Shown: piece after piece, positions 15,498-22,521 of the stretch
Position numbering within the stretch: the first letter of the stretch is position 1
How the letters are laid out: every line of letters begins with the position of its first letter
Source: JAVBNO01 sp031551485
GTDB lineage: Bacteria; Bacillota; Clostridia; Oscillospirales; Ruminococcaceae
DNA: 25,922 bases
Direction: 5' to 3'
Assembly (NCBI GenBank): GCA_031551485.1
Contig: JAVBNO010000036.1
Coordinates: 1-25,922, forward strand
Notes under the pieces: generated by a model
Database searches by the model: none
The model's input: only the letters and a program-made list of their open reading frames with translations
What the model was told of the DNA's origin: nothing
Translations under genes and position numbers: made by a program

Positions 15498-15968
15498 TTA
15501 AAGAAACAATAGTCCTTCCATCGCGCTCACTGAACCCGCTGTTTTTGCCAGTTCCTGAATCACAGGCATCCAGATTACTGTGCCAATGATGCTAATCACC
15601 AGGCTGATGATCAAAAATACCAGCATAGCCCGGGCCAGATTGCGCCGGTTTTGGTTTTTCGCGCCGCCCGTTGCCCAGACGATCATCAAGATAAGACCGA
15701 CGATGGGTATGCTTAGCACCAAAAAGGTGCCGACATACCCCAAAGTGCCAATGACGGCATAGGGACTGCCTTTGGGCGGAGGCGGCGGAAATGGGCTTGC
15801 CACCTGCTGGGGCGGAGCTGCCGTTGCCACAGGAGCCGCCACCGGCGCAGGGGCCGGGGTGACTGGGGGCGCAGGGGCCGCCGCGCCGACCGCCGAACCA
15901 CAAGCAGGGCAAAACTTTTTCCCTTCGTCAATGGTCGCGCCACAATTTGTACAAACGATATCTGCCAT
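15498..15968 (-). CDS. Zinc-ribbon membrane protein with Pro/Ala linker
   Basis: 156 residues from the ATG at 15968 (AGGTGA 6 bases upstream); the in-frame TTG at 15974 is less likely. The zinc ribbon has Cys6, Cys9, Cys20 and Cys23. Residues 27-68 are a low-complexity Pro/Ala/Val linker ending in a run of prolines. Two hydrophobic segments follow (about 71-99 and 112-135), joined by a basic loop (GGAKNQNRRN), and a short tail. It is the first gene of the four-gene run. The architecture, ribbon-flexible linker-membrane hairpin, matches uncharacterised Firmicutes proteins. I could not identify a promoter. Confidence 0.78.
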   Translation of the reverse strand: MADIVCTNCGATIDEGKKFCPACGSAVGAAAPAPPVTPAPAPVAAPVATAAPPQQVASPFPPPPPKGSPYAVIGTLGYVGTFLVLSIPIVGLILMIVWATGGAKNQNRRNLARAMLVFLIISLVISIIGTVIWMPVIQELAKTAGSVSAMEGLLFL

Positions 15969-16102
15969 GCACAATCACCTGTCCTTAATCATATTGCTTT
16001 TTCCCACATTGTATGTATGTCTGGCTGATTATCATTTTGCACGATGCCCGCCTTTTTGTATAGTTACTAGTTTTAGGGAGGCGGCTATTTTGCAGAAACT
16101 TT

Positions 16103-16148
16103 AAAAAATAAAATCACAAACCTTATTTCGCAAAACAGGGTTTGTGAT
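16103..16148 (-). terminator. Terminator of the LuxR-type regulator gene
   Basis: Arms 16113-16122 and 16139-16148 pair over 10 bp. On the minus strand the downstream arm runs into a T-rich tail (complement of 16103-16113). It begins 9 bases after the regulator's stop codon. Confidence 0.85.
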
Positions 16149-16156
16149 CATTAAGT

Positions 16157-17650
16157 TTAGGGATGGTCTTGCCGGTGTTCCGGCGGCGCTGTTGTACTGT
16201 ACTCGCGATTGCTTTCGCCGGCTTCCGGCGGACGAACACCCAGCAGCAAAAGCAGTTCCACGCGGCTGTTGATGCCCAATTTGCGATAAATCGCTTTGTA
16301 GTGGGCATTCACGGTGGAATATCCGATACGCAATTCACCCGAAGCCTGGCGCAACGTGTACCCCGCCAACAACAAAAGACAAACCTGCTTTTCGCGAGGC
16401 GTTAAGCCAAGCGCATCCAGCCGGTCTTCCAGCGCCAACTTTTGCTCCGGTTCGTCCATGTCAATTTTGTGAAAATCATCCATCCAACGGGCAAAAAACA
16501 GGTTGTTGGCCAGCGCAGGCATGGCCAGAGCACCCACAATTAAACACAGCACAGCCAGGCTGAAAGAGAACCAGGCGAAATAGGTGCGGGAGAGCTGTTC
16601 ATATATGGCCATGAAGGCAAAAGGAATGACTGTTGAGGTAAAAAAAGTGAACAGGCAAGCCACCCGGAAAAAGCGCAATGTACCATTGCGCTTGCCCGCG
16701 CCGCCCAGCAAATAGATGACGGCAATGTAGCCCACGTAGCCGGACAATCCGTAAAAATAGGATCCAACCTCCGCCGACAGATAGGCGTCCCAAATCATGA
16801 GAAGGATGCCCGCCACCGTAAGGGTTAAAAAGCCGTTCCACAAGTGCCACATGCCGCGCTGAAAAGCAAGCTGTACGCCCACAGTCACCAAGACAGCCGA
16901 CAAAATGCCCAAGCCCACCCACAAACTTTCGGTGTACTTCAGTTCATAGTCCAAATAGGTATTCAACTGATCCAAGATGAAATAGATCAGATAGAGAAAA
17001 AGCACGATATAGCCTTTGCGGCCCGGGTGTGTCTTGGCGTCCAACAATGCCGGATAATAAGAGAAGGGGGTCAGAAAGACAGCCACCAAAAAAACCGCCA
17101 TGACCAGAACAGAGCCAATGCTTTGTAAAAAATGGGACACGGCGTCAATGGGCCAAAAAAGATAAATCACGCCGTAATACAGCGTGATCAACAACATGGC
17201 AAAAAAACGTTCGGCGTTTTGCAGCGCGGACATCAACAGATAAAATCCACAGGCCACACAAAACCCGATGGCAAAATGGAAGGCAATCAGGACACAAAGG
17301 GCCATTTGGCCCTTCGGCAAAAGCAACCGGGTCACCAGGGTGGCGGCCGCCAGCACGCTGCCGGCGCGCATCAACCACGGAATGCCGTGGGCAGGCGCCG
17401 CAACAATAAAAAGCCACGATAACCCATAGGCCAAAGAGATCCATAAAACTGAATCCAGCCCCAGCATTTCCATGTCCTGATCGAGAAACTGAAGGTCGCT
17501 TAACATGACAGCCAACACAAACAGCAACACGCCCGGCAATGCCGAGGCGCGGATGTTTTTGATGGAAAGCTCTTGTCGCCCATCATATTGGTGAGCCAAA
17601 GAGGAAGCCAGCCGGGAAGAGAGCCCAGAAGGAGATTGTTTATCCCACAT
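16157..17650 (-). CDS. LuxR-type regulator with large N-terminal membrane domain
   Basis: 497 residues from the ATG at 17650 (AAGGAG 7 bases upstream). Residues about 35-395 contain roughly a dozen hydrophobic segments. Residues 416-472 are a canonical LuxR HTH (LTPREKQVCLLLLAGYTL ... STVNAHYKAIYRKLGI), followed by a hydrophilic tail. It appears to be a one-component regulator that senses something in or across the membrane and binds DNA with its C-terminal domain. Similar membrane-LuxR proteins are abundant in some anaerobes such as Eggerthellaceae, where they often sit beside the genes they control. Here the gene is a single transcription unit with its own promoter and terminator, so the target is not obvious. 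Confidence 0.88.
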   Translation of the reverse strand: MWDKQSPSGLSSRLASSLAHQYDGRQELSIKNIRASALPGVLLFVLAVMLSDLQFLDQDMEMLGLDSVLWISLAYGLSWLFIVAAPAHGIPWLMRAGSVLAAATLVTRLLLPKGQMALCVLIAFHFAIGFCVACGFYLLMSALQNAERFFAMLLITLYYGVIYLFWPIDAVSHFLQSIGSVLVMAVFLVAVFLTPFSYYPALLDAKTHPGRKGYIVLFLYLIYFILDQLNTYLDYELKYTESLWVGLGILSAVLVTVGVQLAFQRGMWHLWNGFLTLTVAGILLMIWDAYLSAEVGSYFYGLSGYVGYIAVIYLLGGAGKRNGTLRFFRVACLFTFFTSTVIPFAFMAIYEQLSRTYFAWFSFSLAVLCLIVGALAMPALANNLFFARWMDDFHKIDMDEPEQKLALEDRLDALGLTPREKQVCLLLLAGYTLRQASGELRIGYSTVNAHYKAIYRKLGINSRVELLLLLGVRPPEAGESNREYSTTAPPEHRQDHP

Positions 17651-17750
17651 AAAGCGGCTCCTTGCCTATTCTTCAGCGGCGTATTGCTTTTCGATTGAAA
17701 GCGGCCATAAAAATCGACCGATTTAAATCCAAAAAGCATTGGTCACCTTG

Positions 17751-17779
17751 AATATAGCACAAAACCACATTTTTGGCAA
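17751..17779 (-). promoter_or_regulatory. Promoter of the membrane LuxR-type gene
   Basis: On the minus strand -35 TTGCCA (17774-17779) and -10 TATATT (17751-17756) are 17 bases apart, each matching consensus at five of six positions. The leader to the ATG at 17650 is about 95 bases. Confidence 0.75.
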
Positions 17780-17826
17780 TATTTTACGTCCAATTCGGCA
17801 GTAATTCTGCCTGGCTGCATTGGCTG

Positions 17827-18348
17827 TCAATTTGAGACATACTCCATGCCCCGCTCGGGCAGAACCTGTAAATGCGAAAGACGTAGCACAACAAACTCAA
17901 ACCCTGATTTATCCTTGATGATTTCCACTTTGCCGGTGGCTTCCACCCAATCGTTTTTTTGCGGCAATGGCCCTTCTTCATACAGGCACTCGAAACCGGC
18001 CACACCGTCGTTAGCGCAACAGCCGGGGCCATAACGAATGACATAGCGGTAAATCTCGTTGGTTTCAGGGTCCACCTGCTCGTCATAAATGCCTTGCAGC
18101 TTTACCGTACGCCCTTTGTATTCATCGGGGTTAAGGTAAATCTCGTTGCATTGCTGGATGAATAATTTATCTTTGAAGACGATGATCTCCTCATCCTTTG
18201 ACGAGGCTGCCGCACTGCTGTCTGGTGTATCAGCTTTTTGGTCGGCACTAGGATTGATGTTGCTAAAGCCACTGTCACCACAGCCAGCCAGCAGCAGCAC
18301 AAGCAGGCAAACAATTGCCGCCAGCCGTTTGCTTTGCCGTTTCTTCAT
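17827..18348 (-). CDS. Lipoprotein resembling the DUF1980/YcgQ C-terminal domain
   Basis: 173 residues from the ATG at 18348 (GGGGGTG a few bases upstream), which overlaps the permease stop by four bases (ATGA). The signal peptide ends in LLAGC, with Cys23 lipidated. A Ser/Asp-rich linker leads to a domain with YKGRTVKLQGIYDE, YVIRYGPGCCAND (Cys110, Cys111), GFEC (Cys121) and NDWVEATGKVE. I recognise this order (hydrophobic strand, R-x-x-x-x-CC-x-x-D, then W-V-x-x-x-G) from the C-terminal part of DUF1980/TIGR03943 (YcgQ) proteins, which are linked to metal homeostasis. Here it stands alone, without the usual membrane part. Coupled to the Zn permease, it may be an extracellular metal-binding accessory. 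That role is inference. Confidence 0.75.
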   Translation of the reverse strand: MKKRQSKRLAAIVCLLVLLLAGCGDSGFSNINPSADQKADTPDSSAAASSKDEEIIVFKDKLFIQQCNEIYLNPDEYKGRTVKLQGIYDEQVDPETNEIYRYVIRYGPGCCANDGVAGFECLYEEGPLPQKNDWVEATGKVEIIKDKSGFEFVVLRLSHLQVLPERGMEYVSN

Positions 18349-19166
18349 GCTTTCACCCCCATCTTGCCCAAGAGCGCGCACAGACAAAACGCGGCCAAAT
18401 TGACGACAACGATGCTGGCGCCTGCCGGAATGGAAAAGGCGAAGGATACAACCATACCGATAAAGAAGCAGACAACAGACAACACAGCCGCACAGACAAC
18501 AACCCGCCGGAAGCTGGAAAATATCCGCATGGCGGTGAGGGCCGGGAAAATAATCAGGCTGGAAATAAGCATGGCGCCCATCATGCGCATTCCCACGACA
18601 ATGACCATGGCGGTTAGCAGAGCGACCAGCATATTGTAGCGTCCCACGGGCACACCGGTGGCCTTGGCGAAGTTTTCGTCAAAAGTGACGGCAAATATTT
18701 TGTTATAAAACAAAATATATAAGCTGAACACAACCACGGCAAGAGCTACACTGATGTACAAATCGCTTTTGCTCATGGCCAAGATGGTGCCGAACATATA
18801 GTTGCAGACGTCGGCGTTCATGCCGGTAGTAAGGGAGATAATGATGACGCCGACGGCCAATGCGCTGCTGGAAATGAGGGCGATGGCAGCGTCGCCTTTA
18901 ATATTGCTGTTTTCGCTGATGCGCAGCAGCAAAAAGGCCGCAAGCATGACGACAGGTATAGACACTTGCAAAGGCGCCAGGCCCAGACTCATGGCAATGG
19001 CCAGTGTACCAAAGCCCACATGGGACAGACCGTCACCGATCATGGAGTAACGCTTAAGAACCAGCGTCACCCCCAGCAGGGCGGCGCAAAGGGCCACAAG
19101 GATGCCCACTACGATGGCGCGGGTGATGAATGTGTAAGAAAAAAGCTCTTGAAACAGCGCTATCAT
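18345..19166 (-). CDS. znuB: Zinc-type metal ABC transporter permease
   Basis: 273 residues with about eight hydrophobic segments, the usual length of ZnuB/MntB-type permeases. Hallmarks are KRYSMIGDGLSHVGFG in the first third and GMRMMGAMLISSLIIFPA near residue 200, corresponding to the family's conserved ISHA-type and MGxxLxxxxxxxPA motifs. It forms the membrane pore of a metal importer energised by the ATPase encoded immediately upstream. Its start overlaps that gene's stop by four bases (ATGA), with GGAGG 9 bases before it. The lipoprotein gene downstream is coupled in the same way. The metal is probably zinc, judged from the receptor's His-rich loop and from the Fur-family regulator. Confidence 0.9.
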   Translation of the reverse strand: MIALFQELFSYTFITRAIVVGILVALCAALLGVTLVLKRYSMIGDGLSHVGFGTLAIAMSLGLAPLQVSIPVVMLAAFLLLRISENSNIKGDAAIALISSSALAVGVIIISLTTGMNADVCNYMFGTILAMSKSDLYISVALAVVVFSLYILFYNKIFAVTFDENFAKATGVPVGRYNMLVALLTAMVIVVGMRMMGAMLISSLIIFPALTAMRIFSSFRRVVVCAAVLSVVCFFIGMVVSFAFSIPAGASIVVVNLAAFCLCALLGKMGVKA

Positions 19167-19858
19167 TCCCCGGCACCTCCCAGCAGTCGCGCACAGAATT
19201 TTGTCTGGCGGTAATTGGCAACAGGGCCAAAGAAAAGGGCTTTTTGCTGCATATGCAATATGTGGCTGGCACAGCGCAGCGCGGCATGGACATCGTGAGA
19301 AATCATAATGATGGTAACGCCGCCGCGGTTCAGATCCGACAGGATTGTGTATAATTCTCCCGCCGCCACCGGGTCCAGCCCTGCGGCAGGCTCATCGAGA
19401 ACGATGAGCTTTTCGGTGGCGCACAGCGCCCTGGCCAGCAGCACCCGCTGCTGCTGGCCGCCGGATAAATCGCGGTAAGAGCGGTTTTTCAAATTCTCAA
19501 TGCCCAATCGGCGCATATTTTCTTTGGCCCGCTTTTTATCATCGGGCGTATAAAATGAAAAGAGCTTGTGGCGGTTTAAACAGCCGGAAAGGACAACCTC
19601 CCGGACGCTGGCAGGAAAGTCTTTTTGCACCAATGTCTGCTGGGGCAGATAGCCAATTTGGGTTTGGGTAAGACCCAGCAACTTCATTTGGCCGGATAAG
19701 GGGCGAATGAGTCCCAACACCCCTTTCATCAGGGTGGTTTTACCGGAGCCGTTTTCGCCCACCACGCAAAGGTATTCCCCTTGCTTGAGGGTAAAGCTTA
19801 CGTCTTCGACAGCGCATGTGCCGTCGTAAGCCAAGGTAACATGTTGGCAGGAAAGCAT
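19163..19858 (-). CDS. znuC: Zinc-type metal ABC transporter ATPase
   Basis: 231 residues. Walker A is GENGSGKTT near residue 34, the Q-loop is in GYLPQQ, the signature is LSGGQQQR, Walker B is LIVLDEPAAGLD, and the switch His is in MISHDV. This size and these motifs are typical of ZnuC/MntA-type importers. The ATG at 19858 follows the znuA TAG stop with no gap and in the same frame; AAAGGGG lies about 10 bases upstream inside znuA. It works with ZnuB. If its translation depends on coupling to znuA, the premature amber codon in znuA could lower its expression. Confidence 0.92.
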   Translation of the reverse strand: MLSCQHVTLAYDGTCAVEDVSFTLKQGEYLCVVGENGSGKTTLMKGVLGLIRPLSGQMKLLGLTQTQIGYLPQQTLVQKDFPASVREVVLSGCLNRHKLFSFYTPDDKKRAKENMRRLGIENLKNRSYRDLSGGQQQRVLLARALCATEKLIVLDEPAAGLDPVAAGELYTILSDLNRGGVTIIMISHDVHAALRCASHILHMQQKALFFGPVANYRQTKFCARLLGGAGE

Positions 19859-20812
19859 CTAGGCAAGCCCCTTTCTCAAATTGTCCAAATTTTGCGTCAT
19901 AAGGGAAAGATAGGTGGCCCCCGCCTCAAAATCTTTGACTGTTACGTTATGACAGGACTGAAGCGTCAATATCTGGGCCCCTGTCTCTTCTGCCAACGCT
20001 TTGGCCACCGTTTGGGTGCTCAATTCGATGGTATAGATCACAGGAATTTGCTCGCTTTTAATGTAATCAACCAGATAGGCCATGGTGGCGGCGCTGCAGT
20101 CGGACTCGGTGCTGCAGGCGGGAAAGGCGGCGGCATAGGAAAGGCCGTACTCGTCCACAAAATAGCGGAACGGAAACTTGTCGCCCACCACAATTTTGCG
20201 GCGGGTTGCGCTTTGGATCATCTGACGGAACTGGTCATCCAGAGCGGCAATGGCGTCTCCATATTTTTTGCCGTTGGTTTTGTAAATCTCGGCATTGTCG
20301 GGATCCGCCCCAGCCATGGCGGCGGAGACGGCATCCACCAGTTTGACGGCGTTTCGGGGTGAAGTCCAAATATGCTCATCGTATTCATGTCCGCCGCCCT
20401 GGGCATCGTCGTGGTCTTCTTCCATGCCAGGGGACAGTTCTTCTTCTACGGCATCTACAAAGTCTATTAACCGAAGAGTGGCGGGGCGTTTGTCGCCCAT
20501 AGATGCCAAAATACCATCGACCCACACATCGCTTTCGCCGCCAATCTAGATAAACAGGTCGGCCTCTTGTATGGCAATGATGTCTTTGGGGGAAGGGTCA
20601 TAGGAATGGATTTCGGCCCCGGCACGCAGCAAAAGGGTGATGTCGGCTTTGCCGCTGTCGCCGGCCACAGCCCGGACAAAGTCATAGACAGGGAAAATCG
20701 TTGTCACTACACGGAAATTGCCGGTGCCGGCGTCGGGCGTCTTGGCGCCGCAGCCAGACAACAAAAGGCCCACCAACAGCAGGCATAGCAACAGGGATAT
20801 GATTTTTTGCAT
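19859..20812 (-). pseudogene. znuA: Zinc-binding receptor gene (znuA) interrupted by an in-frame amber codon
   Basis: From the ATG at 20812 (GGAGG 7 bases upstream; the in-frame TTG at 20833 is less likely) the frame codes for 88 residues: a signal peptide with lipobox LLSGC (Cys21), TTIFPVYDFVRAV and the first metal ligand region (His69 in EIHSYDPSP). Codon 89, at 20546-20548, is TAG. The same frame then continues without shift through IGGESDVWVDG, a His/Asp-rich loop (His134, His142, DEHIWTSP with His147) and a normal C-terminus, ending in TAG at 19859. Family members normally read DLFIYIGGESD here, so TAG replaces Tyr by one base change. It should be the receptor of the ZnuBC importer. A mutation, a sequencing error or rare suppression are all possible. 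Confidence 0.85.
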
Positions 20813-20879
20813 GAAAGAACCTCCAGAAAGCAAAAATGATGCTTATGATTTCTTATATTGTGAACCGTTTGGGCGGTGG

Positions 20880-21311
20880 TCAATCCTGCATTTTGTCGTT
20901 ACAGCGTTCGCAGCAGCCGTACAATACGGTGCGGGCTTCGTCCAGCGCAAAACGGTGGCTTGTATACATATGGGCTGAGAAATCGGCCATAAAGCCGCAA
21001 TCTAAATGGGAAACCTGTCCGCAGCTTGTACAAATCATATGGTAATGATGGCGGCAACCCCCGACCCTGCCTAAGTATTGGTAGCAGGCGCCCGTGCCTC
21101 CGGGCAGCTCGTAGCGAAGAACCAGGCCCTCTTGCACCAATTTGTCCAAATTGCGGTAGACAGTCGTTTGGCCGATGGAGCAACCGGATTTTTGCAGGGC
21201 GGCATAAATGCGTTCCACGGTTACATGGCCCGCTTCCCCGGCCTCCAGCGCCTTGATGCAACGGAGCAATTGTTCCCGCTGTTTTGTCTTATACCGGGTT
21301 CTTGTTGCCAT
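20880..21311 (-). CDS. Fur-family metal-responsive repressor (Fur/Zur type)
   Basis: 143 residues, ATG at 21311 with GGAGGG 7 bases upstream. The N-terminal winged helix contains TTVYRNLDKLVQEGL (recognition helix region). The dimerisation domain has HHYH at 88-91, and structural zinc sites CTSC (Cys94, Cys97) and CERC (Cys134, Cys137). It represses transcription when loaded with its metal. Cotranscription with znuA, znuC and znuB suggests zinc sensing (Zur), while the adjoining operator looks more like the Fur box. I therefore leave the symbol blank. It is the first gene of the minus-strand metal operon, with a strong promoter and a palindrome directly upstream. Confidence 0.9.
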   Translation of the reverse strand: MATRTRYKTKQREQLLRCIKALEAGEAGHVTVERIYAALQKSGCSIGQTTVYRNLDKLVQEGLVLRYELPGGTGACYQYLGRVGGCRHHYHMICTSCGQVSHLDCGFMADFSAHMYTSHRFALDEARTVLYGCCERCNDKMQD

Positions 21312-21352
21312 CTTCCAACCCTCCGCCTAGCGATGCATTTTATCATTTGGTC

Positions 21353-21377
21353 GAATATGAAAATGATTTTCATATTC
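21353..21377. promoter_or_regulatory. Fur-box-like operator (perfect 25-bp palindrome)
   Basis: Two perfect 12-base arms (21353-21364 and 21366-21377) flank a single central G. The inner 7-1-7 core at 21358-21372, TGAAAAT-G-ATTTTCA, differs from the Bacillus Fur-box half-site TGATAAT at one position per arm; it fits Zur (TCGTAAT) and PerR (TTATAAT) half-sites less well. It immediately adjoins the -10 of the regulator promoter and would cover the transcription start. It also lies upstream of troA. Confidence 0.85.
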
Positions 21378-21406
21378 ATTGTAGAGCTTTTCACCGTGGA
21401 AGTCAA
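21378..21406 (-). promoter_or_regulatory. Promoter of the Fur-family/znu operon
   Basis: On the minus strand -35 TTGACT (21401-21406), a 17-base spacer and -10 TACAAT (21378-21383), each five of six to consensus. The start would be near 21371, inside the palindrome, so a bound repressor would block initiation: autoregulation is likely. I found no equally good promoter on the plus strand for troA. Confidence 0.75.
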
Positions 21407-21519
21407 TGAATAATCTGTGAAAAAAAGAGCAGAGGACGAGATACTGTTCGCCGGGGGGGCGCGTAATATATAACATCGGGCATTACGCCCAAAAGGTTTT
21501 GAGGGCGGAGGAACGAAAA

Positions 21520-22521
21520 ATGAGGCAACGCACCAGCATCAAAAACAGTGTTTACCACCGGCTTTCGGCCCTGCTCGTCGCTTTTTTATTATGCACCGTA
21601 TGGCTGGCGGGCTATGGCGCAAAAGAGTTGCCGCCCGACGACGGCAAAAAGCATGTGGTCGCCACCACGACGATGTTGGCCGATTTGGCTCGTATGATTG
21701 GCGGCGATGCCGTGTATGTCAGCGGGCTGATGGGGCCGGGCATTGACCCCCATTTGTACCAGGCCAGCGCCGGCGATGTCACCAAAATGCTGGAAGCCGA
21801 TATTGTGCTGTACAGCGGCCTGCATTTGGAAGGAAAGCTGGGGGATGTGTTCGCCGGGCTGGAGAACCGGGGCAAAATAGTGATTTGTGCCGCCCAAAGC
21901 ATTGCCCCAAACGATCTTTTATATCCGGGCGGCGGTGAATACGCCGACCCGCACATTTGGTTTGATGTGGCATTGTGGCGGCAGGTGGCGGCCTATGTGG
22001 CCGGCGCTTTTGCAAGGGCCGACCCAGCTAATGCACAGGTATATGCCCGCCATTACGCCACCTATGAACAAGAGCTGGATGCGTTGGAAGCGTATGTCCG
22101 GGAACAAATTGCCCGTATTCCCCCGGAGCAGCGGGTGTTGGTGACCGCCCACGACGCCTTTGGCTACTTTGGCCGGGCATATGGTTTTGCGGTGCGGGGA
22201 TTACAGGGTGTCAGCACCGATACGGAAGCAGGCGCCGCCGACCTGCGCACATTGGCCGACTTTTTGGCGAAACAGGGCGTCGGGGCCATTTTTGTGGAAA
22301 CATCGGTATCCCCCCGGACAGTTGAGGCGCTGGTGGCCGCCACGCGTGCCCGCGGCCTTTCGATGCAAATTGGGGGCAGTCTTTATTCCGATTCTTTGGG
22401 CGGGGCCGGGTCGGGCGCCGACAGCTATATTGGCACTGTGCGCGCCAATGTGGACTGCATTGTCACCGCCTTACTACCATCAAAAAACCGGCCGGTGTCT
22501 TCGTTTACACCGTCGGAATGA
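21520..22521 (+). CDS. troA: TroA-like metal-binding receptor with altered lipobox
   Basis: 333 residues from the ATG at 21520 (GGAGG 8 bases upstream); an in-frame TTG at 21499 lies before that site. The four metal ligands of the TroA family are present: His78 (GIDPHLYQ), His145 (DPHIWFD), His211 (TAHDAFGYFGRAYG) and Asp301 region (GADSYIGTV). His at the third position points to TroA-type Zn/Mn/Fe binding rather than PsaA-type Mn receptors, which have Glu. The hydrophobic signal ends LAGYGAKE: Tyr32 occupies the place of the lipidated Cys. Without lipidation the protein would be secreted or remain tethered by an uncleaved signal. Its stop overlaps the ATPase start (ATGA). First gene of the plus-strand tro operon. 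Confidence 0.92.
   Translation: MRQRTSIKNSVYHRLSALLVAFLLCTVWLAGYGAKELPPDDGKKHVVATTTMLADLARMIGGDAVYVSGLMGPGIDPHLYQASAGDVTKMLEADIVLYSGLHLEGKLGDVFAGLENRGKIVICAAQSIAPNDLLYPGGGEYADPHIWFDVALWRQVAAYVAGAFARADPANAQVYARHYATYEQELDALEAYVREQIARIPPEQRVLVTAHDAFGYFGRAYGFAVRGLQGVSTDTEAGAADLRTLADFLAKQGVGAIFVETSVSPRTVEALVAATRARGLSMQIGGSLYSDSLGGAGSGADSYIGTVRANVDCIVTALLPSKNRPVSSFTPSE

Noticed and set aside
19859..20527. Independent downstream gene restarting at GTG 20527 after the znuA amber codon
   Set aside because: No ribosome binding site precedes it, it would lack a signal peptide and the first metal ligand, and its sequence is the continuation of the interrupted receptor.
20546..20548. Genome-wide recoding of TAG as a sense codon to explain the interrupted znuA
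   Set aside because: TAG is the natural end of the radical SAM gene, of znuA itself and of troB, with start codons or terminators close behind. General recoding is unlikely, though local suppression is not excluded.
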